A DNA stretch of 64,000 nt from Ophiostoma sp. CBS 140.51 (Eukaryota > Ascomycota > Sordariomycetes > Ophiostomatales > Ophiostomataceae), in contig JANSLP010000055.1 in the NCBI GenBank assembly GCA_029298735.1, forward strand, positions 62,001-126,000, given 5' to 3'. Positions 23,981 to 35,494 of this stretch are shown here, piece after piece. Under the pieces are notes generated by a model. That model was not told the origin of the DNA, did no database searches, and saw only the letters and a list, made by a program, of their open reading frames with translations. The stretch's first letter is position 1. Each line of letters starts with the position of its first letter. Made by a program: the position numbers and the translations under genes.

Positions 23981-25988
23981 ATGGCCAAAGTCGAGCACAA
24001 TGCCTGCCTCAGTACGTCCCCCGCCCGCCTTTTCTAATCCCCTCCCACCCGTCGGCGAGTCAGAAAGTGCACCCGGTTGTCGAGAAGAGAAGAAGATGCG
24101 AGGCGAAGAGAAAGAAAGAAAACAGCAGAGAGAGGGGACGAGACGAGAAGATGCACAGGTTGGTGCAGAGGGGAGGAAGATTGGAAAGGGAGCGGGAGAG
24201 AGGGTGAGCGAGATACCTGGAGAGGAAAAGACAAAAAAGACCCGCGTGGCAGACCCTCTACTGGTCATCGCCTACATGCTCGTCTATTTGGAGATCGCCT
24301 GGCTAATCATTGTGGTCGTGCGCTCTGCTCTGGCTCTCTGAGCCATTGCTGCGTGTTTGTTTTCTTTCTTTTCCCCCTTCTACAGTCGTCATTGATGGAT
24401 GGGGTATCCCGTCAGCCGAATCGCCCAAGAGCGGCGACGCCATTGCCGCGGCCGAGACGCCGGTGATGGACGAGTTCGCCAAGAGCAAGACGGGCTTCAC
24501 GGAACTTGAGGCCTCGTCGCTGGCCGTTGGTCTGCCCGAGGGCCTTATGGGCAACTCCGAGGTTGGCCATCTCAACATTGGTGCTGGCCGCGTTGTCTGG
24601 CAGGATGTTGTGCGCATCGACCAGTCCATCAAGAGCAACACCTTTGCCTCCAACGATGTGATTAGCGAAACACTGGAGCTGGCCAAGAACGGCACCGGCC
24701 GTCTGCACCTGTGCGGTCTCGTCTCGCACGGTGGTGTTGTAAGTCGCGACGGCTCGCAACTTATCGCAACCTTGATATATTATTAATTCTAACAATTCCC
24801 CAGCACTCCAAGCAGGAGCACCTATACTCGCTGCTGCGCGCCGCCAAGGCCGCTGGCGTGCCCGAGGTGTACATCCACTTCTTCGGTGACGGCCGCGACA
24901 CCGACCCCAAGTCGGGCCTGGGCTACCTGAAGGAGCTGCTGGCTACGGCCAAGGAGATTGGCACGGGCGAGATTGCCACGATTGTCGGTCGCTACTACGC
25001 CATGGACCGCGATAAGCGCTGGGAGCGCAACGAGCTGGCCCTCAAGGGCCTGGTGCTCGGTGAGGGTGAGGCTAGCGAGGACCCGGTCAAGACGATCGAG
25101 GAGCGCTACGCTGCCGGCGAGAACGATGAGTTCCTCAAGCCCATCATTGTTGGTGGCGAGAAGCGCCGCATCAAGGACAACGATGTTGTCTTCTTCTTCA
25201 ACTACCGGTCGGACCGCGTCCGCCAGATTGTGCAGCTGCTCGGCGACGTCGACCGCTCGCCGCGCCCCGACTTCCCGTACCCCAAGGACATTACGCTGGT
25301 CACCATGACCCAGTACAAGCTCGACTTCCCCTTCAAGATTGCCTTCAAGCCGCAGCACATGGGCAATGTACTGGCTGAGTGGCTCGGCAAGCAGGGCGTG
25401 CCGCAGGTGCACGTGGCCGAGACGGAGAAGTACGCCCACGTGACGTTCTTCTTCAACGGCGGTGTCGAGAAGGCGTTCCCGCTCGAGGACCGCGACGAGT
25501 CTCAGGACCTGGTGCCCTCCAACAAGAGCGTCGCCACCTACGACAAGGCCCCCGAGATGTCGGCGGCAGGTGTTGCCGACCAGGTCGCCAAGCGTCTGGG
25601 CGAGCACAAGTACCCCTTCGTCATGAACAACTTTGCGCCCCCCGACATGGTCGGCCACACGGGCGTGTACGAGGCCGCCATTGTCGGCTGCGCTGCCACT
25701 GATAAGGCCATTGGCGCCATCTACGAGGCGTGCAAGAAGGAGAACTACGTGCTGTTCATCACCGCCGACCACGGCAACGCTGAGGAAATGAAGTTCCCTG
25801 ACGGCAAGCCCAAGACCTCGCACACCACCAACAAGGTGCCTCTGGTCATGGCCAACGCGCCCGAGGGTTGGAGCTTGCGCACCGACGTTGAGGGTGTGCT
25901 GGGCGACGTCGCACCGACGGTTCTGGCCGCCATGGGCCTGCCCCAGCCCGAGGAGATGACTGGCCAGTCGCTGCTGGTCAAGGCGTAA
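23981..25988 (+). CDS. 2,3-bisphosphoglycerate-independent phosphoglycerate mutase
   Basis: Three exons, 23981-24011, 24386-24738 and 24804-25988, give 522 residues, the normal length. The first exon codes only MAKVEHNACL and is followed by a long 374-base intron. The metal-binding start VVIDGWG and the phosphoserine loop MGNSEVGHLNIGAGRVV (Ser about residue 68) are present. So are HFFGDGRDTDP, FFFNYRSDRVRQIVQ, DMVGHTG and FITADHGNAEEM, which complete the alkaline-phosphatase-type metal sites. It interconverts 3- and 2-phosphoglycerate with Mn in glycolysis. Strong C-ending codon bias in exon 3 fits high expression. Filamentous ascomycetes generally use this iPGM rather than the yeast cofactor-dependent enzyme. 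Confidence 0.97.
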
Positions 25989-25994
25989 GCTTCT

Positions 25995-26026
25995 GGTGGG
26001 AGTTGCCGGTGGGAGTTGCCGGTGGG
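25995..26026. repeat. 13-base tandem repeat, 2.5 copies
   Basis: GGTGGGAGTTGCC occurs twice head-to-tail and is followed by GGTGGG, just after the iPGM stop codon. It is probably a small slippage product in the 3' UTR. Confidence 0.8.
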
Positions 26027-27564
26027 CTTGACGGCTCCCCTCCCGAGTTTTACTTGAGCTTCCTTGAGTGGCTCGGGTGGCACCTGCAGAGTCCCTGCTT
26101 TTGCTAGCGGCATGCGGCCAGACCATGGCAGGGAAGCTGGGAAGCTTCTCAAAAAGCAAGGTCATATCAAACACTGGCTAGCGGCAGGGGGTGACGGTAC
26201 CGGGAGAAGAAGGAAAGAAAGGCACGTAGGTAGAGGATAAATCAGGTACATGGACACAATGGGTTAGGGTTTTCTTTGGCGGGCAACGGTTGGTTGGTTG
26301 GCCGTTGGTGAACGGCGGTTGGCGCGTTGGCGCTCTTTCTCATTTTCATTTTACATTGCGACGAGATACAATAGATCCACGGAAATATACAAAGCACACG
26401 ACCAAACGACCAAACTTCCAAGGAAGGCCAGTCCCACGTAAGAATGCTTTACAAGGCACAGAATGGAGTATCCTCGAAGCATATGGAGCGCACGAAGTCG
26501 AGAAAGGGAAAATGGGACAAAGAGGGTGTGAGAAGGGCGTGGACGCCAGTGGACGGTTGACGAGTGACCAGTGAGTGAAGTGGCGATGCAGGTTTGTGAT
26601 GCAGCAAAGGCATTGCCTTGGCATGTGGTCTCCTCGAGAGCATCCACAGTTGGACCCTGAATTTCTTGTGTAGGCAAGACAGCCACAGAAAAAGAGGCGC
26701 TGGCCCAGGAGTGGCTCGAACGGCCTGCCTTGCTCCATTGCTCAAGGTTAATCCTAGGCTGCGAGAGGAGTCAAAGAGGAGTGAGCTGACGTCGATCTTG
26801 CTGCCTCCACCCCCTTTCCAGTGTCTCCTTCCGTCTCTCGTTGCTTTCTTTTTCTGCGTTCTTTCTCCTTTGAGCCTCTCTGCCTCTCTTTGCGCTCTTT
26901 CCTTCTGCACTGGGTGTGCAGGGAAGGAATGCCGTCCCGCAGAGCGACATGAGACGGTGGAGGAGGAAGGAACGTCGAAGCGTCGAAACACCACTAGACC
27001 CATGCACTATGACGTCACAGGTGCAGAAACGCAAGAAAATCCCACCCCCTTTTTCAACTCTTCTTTTTTTGTTGCGGCTGTCCAGAACCGCAACCACCCA
27101 TTTCGTCGGAGCGATCTCGAGTGAGCAACGGTTTCATCTCCACAACCGGCTCGCCCAGTGACTTTAAGAAATCAAGAAGAGTAGTTCTCGTACGATACGA
27201 GCTTTTGACGGTGTATTGTATGCGGGTTCTTTTCTTTTCTTGTGGACAATAAACAGAACGAAGAAAGTCGGCTAGCCGGGCTAACCTAGCAAACGCGGGC
27301 AGCCAAAAGGAAATAATTGTTACCACAAAAAAGACGGGGCCTGATAAAATGCAAGAGGATGCAAAATCGCAAAAAGTCCCTGAGAAGCGAAAAGTAAAGA
27401 TTGTACGGGGTGCGCCACAGAGTATCTGTCTGGTACTTTTCAGTTTTATTCCCTTATTTTTGTGTGGAGGGTACGGGCAGTCCGGGGGTCTGGACTTTTC
27501 CCTTATTTCCTCCAGCGAATCGATCGCAAAATCGAAAATTTGAAATTTCCCATGTTCGATTCTC

Positions 27565-27586
27565 TCGGATTTTCACTAAAATCCGA
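27565..27586. repeat. Perfect 9-base inverted repeat with 4-base loop
   Basis: TCGGATTTT and AAAATCCGA flank the loop CACT. It lies in gene-free DNA and could form a short hairpin on either strand. No flanking U-run or gene end ties it to termination. Confidence 0.6.
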
Positions 27587-29422
27587 TTTTTGTTTCTGGT
27601 GTGTGCAGAAAAGTATCGGGCGTGCATCAGTGCTCCACTGCGCCAAAGTGGAAAAAAAATCTTACAAAAGTACGCGGCTTCAGCGGTGAAGTAAAATAGA
27701 AAGTACTTCCGTCTCTTCGTGCATGCTCGCCGGTTGGGGGGACAGACAGCTGGAAAAGAGTGACAACAGACTGCGACAAAAACGGAAAAGAGAGGGGATT
27801 GGCACTCTAGACAGGCAGACGATCGAGACAGTTGCTGGCCCGGTCCTGAATCGCTGTCGATTAAAGTTGGACGATCCATCAGAAAGTAGCGGTTATGATG
27901 TCATTTTGGAGGTGGCCTGTAAATTGATTGGATAGGAAGGCCCCACTCCTGCTCACTGTTGACACTCGAGAGCTTTCCCATCCGAGCCATATCATCCTTC
28001 GTGATAAAGCCCAGCAGCCAGCCCCAACAGACACGTCAAAGCTGTCCAGCATGTTTTTCTGTTTTTCTGTCTTCTGGATCTATTTTATTTGACATTTTAT
28101 ATCCTATTTCAGTACCTGATTGGCCAATCAGCCGGTGGCATGACGCAGGGACCAGTTTGCAGATAAAATAAAAAATAACCGATAAAATTAAACGGTCAAG
28201 TACGAGGGTCCTACTCAGTGAAGAGACGGAAGGCAGAGGCATACAGTCATTATATCTTGACACAGATCTATCATCATTCATGCTGTAACAAGCTCTTTTA
28301 CTATAAAAAAAATATTAAGTATTAAATCATGTGTTCTTTACTTATTATAAAGTTTGTTCTTGTACAAACTCACGAAATATTTGAAGAGGAAAAAACGAGG
28401 TCGTCAATCTTCTAGAGATAAAAGCTGTAAGATGCTTTAATAACGTGCAACGGGGTTCATAGCAAAAGAAGCTATCTTAACATCAAGTCGTCGCCTATTT
28501 ACTTATTGAGATACTATTCCGGGGACCGAGAAAAAGAGAAGATAGTAAACAGCCATCCTACTCCGTACCATGTCCACACTGCCGTTACTTTGGCCAGGAG
28601 CAAACAATCAGAATAGCCCGATCAGTCGCGTGGCACAACAGCCACAGCGGTAACTAAAAAAATAAGCTGTGAGTGTGTGTATGAGCACCCCGTAATAGTG
28701 GACGAATGCTCAATGGACAACGGCGTTGCTTTTCATCGCAGATGGAAGAAGTATGGCTGTAGTATCGGTTGATGAAAGGCGGCGCTCTTGTCGTTCAATG
28801 CAACCATTGTCGGGAGACTCGCACTGTTCACTTCCGACCATGCAGCCACAGGCCTAGACCAGTTCTTGACCAGCACGTCCAAGCACTCGCTGCAGATGCC
28901 AACTGATGAGTACATCCTACCTGCCCCTGCCACAGCCAGGTGATCGCGATGGCTTCAATCAACACTTGCGTATGTTTGGCTTCACGACCTGACAGCCGGA
29001 CCATTTTCTGAAAAAAAAAAAAAAAATCTAACCCCCCCTTTCCAAAATATTACGCTGCGTTTTTCTAACTTGAAAAATACTGTTTGCTGTTCTTCCTGGA
29101 CGACGTTCTTGTTAATTATCAGTGCAAAGTCTTGTTACCACTGTGTTTTGCGTCTCTGGTTACTTCTCTTTGTTGTGCGGCAGTTTTGTTGTCAAATCGT
29201 ACAAAGTAGTTTACCAACCAGCGTTTTTATGCAGGCTAATGCAACGTCATGATACGAGATATGAAAATACACCGTACCCACACCACTCTTCGTTCTCCTT
29301 TTATTTCGTGAAAGACGATTCGTCAATGCAATTCGCTATGATATTACGGATAACTAAGGGGAATAAACTTTTCACTACATTACTTCCTTTCCTCCTCATC
29401 TTCTCTCTTTCTTTCGTCACTC

Positions 29423-30427
29423 CTACAGCCTTTCGCTCAACGCCTCCAGCATGAGACGCTCTTCTGGTCGCAGGTATATGCTGTCCGGCACGACGACACG
29501 ATTGCGCGTGATGGTGACACGGGGGTGTCGAATAGCGTTCTCTAGAGAGGCGACGGCCGTCAACGGGACACTGATCGACGGTGTGCGCGTCCGGGTGAAG
29601 GTGACATGGCCCATCTCGGGGTCGGGATCTTCTTCGTCAGGGATGGCCACACCGCTCTCTTTGTCGGCATCTGCCGGCTCCTTTTCGTCGGCCGTTCTGT
29701 TCCTCGCTTCGCTCGCGTCGGACTTTGTCCAGAACTGCCCCACTTCTTCGGGCGACCACCAGTACATCGGGTACCGCCGCTGCAGGTTGTTGATAATGAG
29801 GGCAATGACCTGCATCAGCACGGAACCCAACAAAACGACCGGGATCAGTTTCCAGCCCAGTTGGTAGGCGTTGTCGTCGGTGACGGCAATGACGGCAGTG
29901 GCACCAGCGGGTGGGTGCACGGTCCCTGTCAGAGCCATAACGGCCGTCGCGGCAGCACAAGCCACCGATGCAGCGAGCCATCTTAGGTCTTCAAAGCGGT
30001 CGGGCGGCAAAAAAGAGAACAGGCGGGTAACGGCAACGCCGATAATGCACGAAAGGAGTTGGCCAAAGACGGCATTGCGCGGTTGTGCCAGCGGGGACTC
30101 GATGGCATAAAACTCGAGCACGGCGGCCGCACCGAAACTGCCGACGGTAGTGACGGCGCCGTCGACACCGATAAAGTCGGGGATGTGGTAGCTGACGACG
30201 TTGACGACAGAAACACCGCAAAAGACGCCGATAAACGCCCAGGCAATAATGATGAGATTGCCAATCTTGCGTTGTTGGCGGGCGGGTGGTGGTGGACGGT
30301 AGCCGAGGAAATGGGCGACGGGACGGGGCAGATGGGGCACGACGGAGGGCGCCAGAAAACGGTTGAGGTGGGCGTCAATGTTGAACTGCCAGGCGGCGGC
30401 CGTCAAGAAGGAGGGCCGTTTGGCCAT
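29423..30427 (-). CDS. HPP-family integral membrane protein
   Basis: Single exon, 334 residues from the ATG at 30427 (MAKRPSFLTAAAWQFNID). Hydrophobic segments begin at NLIIIAWAFIGVFCGVSVV, continue through the VGSFGAAAVLEFYAI region, LLSCIIGVAVTRLF and LAASVACAAATAVMALTG, and end at LIPVVLLGSVLMQVIALII. The signature TGTVHPPAGATA holds the HPP motif that names the family (PF04982). The last 110 residues are a polar cytosolic tail rich in Asp and Glu. Members occur in chloroplast nitrite transport and in bacteria; the fungal substrate is unknown. The frame is open a short way upstream, but without an ATG. Confidence 0.88.
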   Translation of the reverse strand: MAKRPSFLTAAAWQFNIDAHLNRFLAPSVVPHLPRPVAHFLGYRPPPPARQQRKIGNLIIIAWAFIGVFCGVSVVNVVSYHIPDFIGVDGAVTTVGSFGAAAVLEFYAIESPLAQPRNAVFGQLLSCIIGVAVTRLFSFLPPDRFEDLRWLAASVACAAATAVMALTGTVHPPAGATAVIAVTDDNAYQLGWKLIPVVLLGSVLMQVIALIINNLQRRYPMYWWSPEEVGQFWTKSDASEARNRTADEKEPADADKESGVAIPDEEDPDPEMGHVTFTRTRTPSISVPLTAVASLENAIRHPRVTITRNRVVVPDSIYLRPEERLMLEALSERL

Positions 30428-32062
30428 GATGGGCGGAGGATGGACCAAGTCCGGCGATTCGTCGATGTCACCAGTCGAGAAGGAGGAGGATGTGTTATTA
30501 TTCGATCGTTTCGTCCATAATGGTCTCGAAGGCCGTGTGGACTGGTTATTGGCGTTCTCATTATGCTAGTCAGCAACGTTTGTTCGTGGTCGTCATTGTC
30601 TAAGCTAACCTCTTCTTCCTGGCTAAAACGCCGTGTGAATTTCAAGACGACGCCTGCTTACCATACTGTATGTGTTTGAAATTGCCCGTCTTGTTCTTCG
30701 TCTTATGTTGTTTTCGTTTTGAGGCAACTCTGGCCGAGGAGGTTGTATATAAACTGGATCCAGTCGCAAGTAAGACACGATGGACAGCGTTTCTGTTGTA
30801 TGGACAATGGTTTCCCTCCCTTTCCCTTTTCCCCTCGAAATGGATCAAATTACGTAAACGGGCCCCTTCATTGGTTTGTTGGTCACGGTCAGTTTCCTTT
30901 CTTTTCCCCAGTCATGGACGTTACTCGGCAATTCGGCGTCATCGCGAGAAATTCTGTGCTGAGTCCAGTTCTGCTTTGCGGGTGTGCGGGACGGCCGAGC
31001 CCGCTTGGATAAAAAAAGATGGGTTTGATTTAGCGTGAGGAGGTGGTCCGGTCGGCGTAACAAAGAAAAAAAAAAGAAGAAAAAAAATAAAAATAAAAAG
31101 AGACAGCTGTCGAGGAAAATAAGGTTCCGGATGACGACAGCAAGTTCGAGGGCAAAGAGGAGGATGTAGGTGTAGTAGTAGGAGTTGTGTTTGAGGCAGA
31201 CGAGCACTTTGATTGGATGACGAAAACAAGAATCTCCAGTGGTCATGGATGTGCTGGCGAGAAGACAAAAAAGACGAAAAGACGAAAAGACGAAAAGAAC
31301 GAAAACTGCAAACAGTACATCGTAAAAAAAGGCAAATGCCAAGGATTGCATCTCCGCGGAGTCGTCAATTTTGCAGTCTTTTTCGCTGTGGTGAAGAGGA
31401 GAACATATGTTTCCTTTTCCAACGGAAGCATCTTACATCGGAAATCAACAAAATCAACAAGAAATCTCGTACAACAGACACAAGGCGACCAAGCACCAGC
31501 AAGAACGTCGAGAACGCGACAAGGTCAAATTCCACAAGGTGAGACTGGGATCCGAATGTTCCTGAAAAGTGAGCACACAATTTTTGTTGTCCAACGTTGC
31601 CCTTGGTGATGTTTGCTCGCGTCGGTACGCCGGAGATGTCATGTCTGGATCGCCGTCACGTGCAGTCTCCGACACTACAAGAGCGCCCGAAATGGCCTGC
31701 AAGGGCCGTTACTATTACGTTACTATTACGTACAATATAAATTGCGGCAGCGGTTGGTCCGCTCGAGACTCGGGACACAGCTTTAGGTGACCATTCGGTG
31801 TCACGAAAAGGAAAAATAAATGCGGAGAAAGCCCACTGACGGCAGCAGCCAACAGTGACAAAGGGCGCTGTTGCTCCCATTCAGCCCCTGTCACCACACA
31901 CCACCAAACACGCCCGACGCGTCGCACAACAACCTTGTTGAGCACACCACACCGACATCAGATCACGATCATCACCATCAGGAGTATTGCAAACGACAAA
32001 TATATTCACAAAGACGAAAAATACGCAAACATATCCAAAGACACATCACACCCCACAATGAC
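30428..32062. other. Intergenic, no supported gene
   Basis: This holds the promoter of the HPP gene and the 3' flank of the large disordered-protein gene. It contains A-rich tracts near 31065-31100 and GACGAAAA repeats near 31263-31305. The ORFs seen are low complexity. Confidence 0.45.
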
Positions 32063-35000
32063 TCAGTTGTAGTCATTGTCGTCGGCATCGTCATTGTCAT
32101 CATTAACGTCGACATCATCGTGATCTTCATCCGGCTGGTCGTGATCCTCTTCTTCAGGCTGGTCGTGGTCTTCCTCCTCGGGTTGATCGTGATCCTCCTC
32201 ACCATTGCCCTCGACACCTGCTTCTTCGTGCTCATTATTCTCCTCTTCGGCAGGAGGTTCTTCAGCCTCCGCCTCTGGCTCGGGCTCGTCTTCCTGCCCA
32301 TCCTCGACCTCGCCACCCTCTTCACCGCCCTCGTCGTGGATCTCCATGGTGTCTGGGTCGTATTCGGGGTACTCTTCCTCGCCCTCCTCGGCGGGTTCTT
32401 CAGCTTCAGCCTCTGGCTCACCCTCTGCTTCTGGCTCACCATCTGCTTCTGGCTCACCCTCTGCTTCTGGCTCGCCAGCCTCGTCGGCGGCATCAGCCTC
32501 AGGCTCAGGCTCCTGCTCGACCTCTTGGCCGGCCTCGTCTTCACCACCCTCAGCCTCGGCTTCGGCCTCAGGAGCATCTTCATCGGGCGCGTCCTCTGGG
32601 TCTTCATCGGCGACATTGTTGAGGTCTTCTCCCTCAACACCATCGCCTTCGCCTTCATATGTTGGCTCACCCTCACCACCCTCCTCATCCTCTGGAATGT
32701 TGTCCAGGTCCTCCTCTTGAGGAACGCTGTCGGGATCTTCCGTTTCCTCTTCCGGGACAGCGTTAGGATCCTCCGTCTCGCCGCCGTAGCCGCCGTCGTC
32801 GCCGGTGCCGTCACCACCTCCTTCGTAAGCGGGCTCGCCTTCACCACCCTCGTCCTCGTCAGGAATGTTGTCCGGGTCTTCCTCGTCCGGAATGTTGTCG
32901 GGGTCTTCTTCAGTCTCTTCGGTGGGCTCGCCGGGCTCGCCATGCTCAGTATCAATGTCGCGCGTCGTGCCGTGAGCACCCTCGTCGTCGTGTTCGTTAT
33001 CCTCCTCGTCGGGAATGTCATCGACGTTCTCGTGGTCAGGATCGTTGGGATCATGCTCGGTGGGGTCGCTGCCGCCGCCCGGGTGGCCACCAAACCCGCC
33101 GTCACCGTCGTACACAACCTCGCGGGTGCCGCCGATCGAAGTGTGGTGGTCACCACCGTTGTTGTTGCCGCTGTTATCACCGCCGTAGCCGTCGTTGTGG
33201 ACAGGACCGTGGCCTGTGTTGGGATTCACGTAGCCGTGGTCGTTGTTGTGGTCAGTGCCAAAGCTGGAGATGTCGCGGGTGCCGCCACCACCAGAAGTGC
33301 CAGAAGTGCCAGTACTGCCACCGGACTTGGCAGTGGTATGCCCCGCCAACGTGTTGAGCAGCGCACCGCCGAGAGAGGCGTTGTTGCCGCCGGCAGACGT
33401 CACCGACCGAGTGCCACTCGAGGCCTTGGGTGGAGCAATGGCGCGGTTGACAGCCGTCAGGCTCTTGCTGAGCGATGTTGAAGTCGATGCCAGGTTCTTG
33501 GCCAAAGTGTTGACGTGGGTGCCGGTGCTGGGGGCGGGGGTCGCTCTGGCGGGTGCGGTGACCGTTCTGGGAGCAGGGGCAGTCACTGTTTTGGGTGCAG
33601 TGACAACAGCCTTGGGAGCGGAGGCCACCGTGCGCGCCGCCTTGGGTGCTGCAATCGGAGCAGAAGCAGAAACTGGAGCGCCCGTCTTGGCCACGGGAGC
33701 AGTAGCTGCCTTGGCCACTGGTGCAGCGGGAGCGGCAGGAGAGGGAGCAGCTTTGGCAGGTGCCGGCGTGGCCTTGGGTGCAGTTGCGGGGGCCGGTATG
33801 GTTTTCGGCGCAGTTGCAGGAGTTGGCTTCGTCACGGTGGGTGCCTTGGCAGGGGCCGGAGTAGTTGGCTTCGCAACAGCAGGAGCAGCCGGTGTCTTCG
33901 CAGCGGGTGTCTTTGCAGCCGGAGTGGGCACAGGCGGCTTGGAAGCAGCAGCAGCCTTATCCGCGGCGGCCTTCTTGTCGGCGGCGGCCTTGTCGGCAGC
34001 AGCCTTGGCAGCAGCTTGGCGACCACATGTACAGGCCTCAATGCCCGTGGCAACGGCCACGCCAGCAACGGCAGCATCCTTGACGATGCTGTCCTTGGGG
34101 ACGTCTTTTGCAGCTTCCTTGGGAGTCTCCTTCGAAGCATCTTTGGCTGCATCCTTTGGTGCCTCCTTGGGGATCCCCTTAGTCGTGTCCTTCTCACCAG
34201 CGGCATGAGCAGGAGCCGTGATGGTAGGAACAGCCTTTGTGGCATCGGCGGGCTTGGCAGCATCAGTCGGCTTGGCTGCGTCAGCAGGCTTTGCGTCGGC
34301 AGGCTTACCAGCATCGGTCGGCTTGGCAGGGTCAGCCGGCTTTGCATCTGTAGGCTTGGTGGGATCGGTGGGCTTCGCGTCCGTGGCCTTTGCGTCGACA
34401 GGTTTAGTCGGGTCGGTAGATTTGACCGCGGCTTTCGCCTTGTCGGCCGCCTCCTTGGCATCCTTGGTCTTACATGCCGTGCAGGGTTCGGGCAAGATCT
34501 TGATGTCTGCTGTGGCGGCCGTCGCCTTAATGCCAGCGGCGGGGGACTTGATTGCTGCGGCCGGCGTAGCTGGCACGGCTTTGGTTGCAGGGGTGGCCGT
34601 TGGCGCCACTGGCTTGCCAGTCAGCAGGCTGTTAATCACGGAGTACGATGACGTCAGCTTGGTCACGACATCGACGGCCGTGTCCGTCGTCTTGGTGATG
34701 TTGCCGGCTGCGGTGGCGACGGACGAGGCCGTGGGCAAGTGGAAGCCGCTGAGGGCGGTGGTGGACTTGGCTGGGGCAGGGGCATTCTTGGGAGTAGATG
34801 CAGCTTGTGCAGTAGGAGCGGTCGTGGGTGCAGTGGCAGGCGCTGCCGGAGCAGGAGCGCCAGCAGGAGTGGTCGGCTTGACGACAGGGGCCGGCGTCGT
34901 GGCAGGAGCTGCTTTGGTGGCTGCTGGCGCAGGAGCAACAGGTGCAGTCGTAGAAGGGGCCGCGGCAGCCGGCTTCGTAGTATCTGCCGGCTTGGGTGCA

Positions 35001-35494
35001 GCTGGAGCAGCAGCAGAAACATCCTTGGGAGCATCCTTGGGAGCATCCTTGGGCACCTCCTTGGGTGAAGTAATGGGTGTAACAGGAAGAGCAGGGGCCG
35101 ATACAACCACTGGAGCAGGAGTAGGGGTCGGCTTGTCAGCCGCAGCGGGTGTAGCAGGCGGGCTGGGCAGAGCCGTCACAGTTACGGAAGGTGCCTTGAC
35201 GTCTGCCTTCACTGCAACAGGAGTCGTAGTGGTCGCAGCCGGCTTTGTAGCCACCACATCTTTTCCATCCTTGGGTAGGTTGTCAATGCGACGCTTCCGC
35301 CGGATCGGCTTGCCGTCCTTGTCGTCGGTGGTGTAGACCTCGAACGTGGCCGTCGTGCCGTCGGGCAGCTTGCTGGTGAGGATCTTGACGTCGCGTTTGT
35401 TGACAATCGGTGCAGTCTTGGCCGGAGCAGTCTTTGTCGCCGGCGCAGCCGGCTTGGTAGTCACCGCAGGCGGAGGTGTCACAGCTGCAGACAT
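32063..35494 (-). CDS. Large intrinsically disordered protein with opposite-charge halves
   Basis: Single ATG-started exon of 1143 residues. Residues 30-85 contain the only ordered-looking N-terminal stretch (KILTSKLPDGTTATFEVYTT, then RRKRRIDNLPKDGKDV). Residues 86-680 are Ala/Pro/Thr/Lys-rich, with a degenerate KPTDAKPADPAKPTDA repeat. Two Cys-pair islands, CTACKTKD and ACTCGRQA, stand out in an otherwise almost Cys-free chain. Residues 680-780 are Gly/Asn/His-rich. From about 780 to the end the chain is strongly acidic, with repeats PDNIPDEED, EPEAEGEPEA and EEDHDQP. There is no signal peptide or membrane segment. I recognise no family. A possible 5' UTR intron (GTACAG...TTGACAG, ending one base before the ATG) lies at 35496-35547. 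Opposite-strand open frames are shadows. Confidence 0.7.
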   Translation of the reverse strand: MSAAVTPPPAVTTKPAAPATKTAPAKTAPIVNKRDVKILTSKLPDGTTATFEVYTTDDKDGKPIRRKRRIDNLPKDGKDVVATKPAATTTTPVAVKADVKAPSVTVTALPSPPATPAAADKPTPTPAPVVVSAPALPVTPITSPKEVPKDAPKDAPKDVSAAAPAAPKPADTTKPAAAAPSTTAPVAPAPAATKAAPATTPAPVVKPTTPAGAPAPAAPATAPTTAPTAQAASTPKNAPAPAKSTTALSGFHLPTASSVATAAGNITKTTDTAVDVVTKLTSSYSVINSLLTGKPVAPTATPATKAVPATPAAAIKSPAAGIKATAATADIKILPEPCTACKTKDAKEAADKAKAAVKSTDPTKPVDAKATDAKPTDPTKPTDAKPADPAKPTDAGKPADAKPADAAKPTDAAKPADATKAVPTITAPAHAAGEKDTTKGIPKEAPKDAAKDASKETPKEAAKDVPKDSIVKDAAVAGVAVATGIEACTCGRQAAAKAAADKAAADKKAAADKAAAASKPPVPTPAAKTPAAKTPAAPAVAKPTTPAPAKAPTVTKPTPATAPKTIPAPATAPKATPAPAKAAPSPAAPAAPVAKAATAPVAKTGAPVSASAPIAAPKAARTVASAPKAVVTAPKTVTAPAPRTVTAPARATPAPSTGTHVNTLAKNLASTSTSLSKSLTAVNRAIAPPKASSGTRSVTSAGGNNASLGGALLNTLAGHTTAKSGGSTGTSGTSGGGGTRDISSFGTDHNNDHGYVNPNTGHGPVHNDGYGGDNSGNNNGGDHHTSIGGTREVVYDGDGGFGGHPGGGSDPTEHDPNDPDHENVDDIPDEEDNEHDDEGAHGTTRDIDTEHGEPGEPTEETEEDPDNIPDEEDPDNIPDEDEGGEGEPAYEGGGDGTGDDGGYGGETEDPNAVPEEETEDPDSVPQEEDLDNIPEDEEGGEGEPTYEGEGDGVEGEDLNNVADEDPEDAPDEDAPEAEAEAEGGEDEAGQEVEQEPEPEADAADEAGEPEAEGEPEADGEPEAEGEPEAEAEEPAEEGEEEYPEYDPDTMEIHDEGGEEGGEVEDGQEDEPEPEAEAEEPPAEEENNEHEEAGVEGNGEEDHDQPEEEDHDQPEEEDHDQPDEDHDDVDVNDDNDDADDNDYN

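Larger units (their letters stand above)
25989..29422. other. 3.4-kb interval without a supported gene
   Basis: No ORF here has coding character. The left part is of ordinary base content. From about 28280 to 28560 the DNA turns A/T-rich, and a run of about 16 A followed by a C run sits near 29010-29036. It separates the 3' ends of two convergent genes, so a promoter role is not needed. An unannotated RNA or an eroded repeat is possible, but I cannot show either. Confidence 0.45.

Noticed and set aside
26260..26275. GGGTTAGGGTTTT, telomere-like
   Set aside because: Only about two partial units occur, in an internal position between ordinary genes.
26690..26780. GGCTCGAACGGCC resembles a tRNA B-box complement
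   Set aside because: The T-arm does not pair properly, and no A-box or cloverleaf can be built on either strand.
34218..35336. 372-codon plus-strand ORF, and others opposite the large disordered protein
   Set aside because: They are antisense shadows. The Ala/Pro/Thr/Lys codons leave the complementary frames open, and the products are Ala/Gly/Val-rich without domains.
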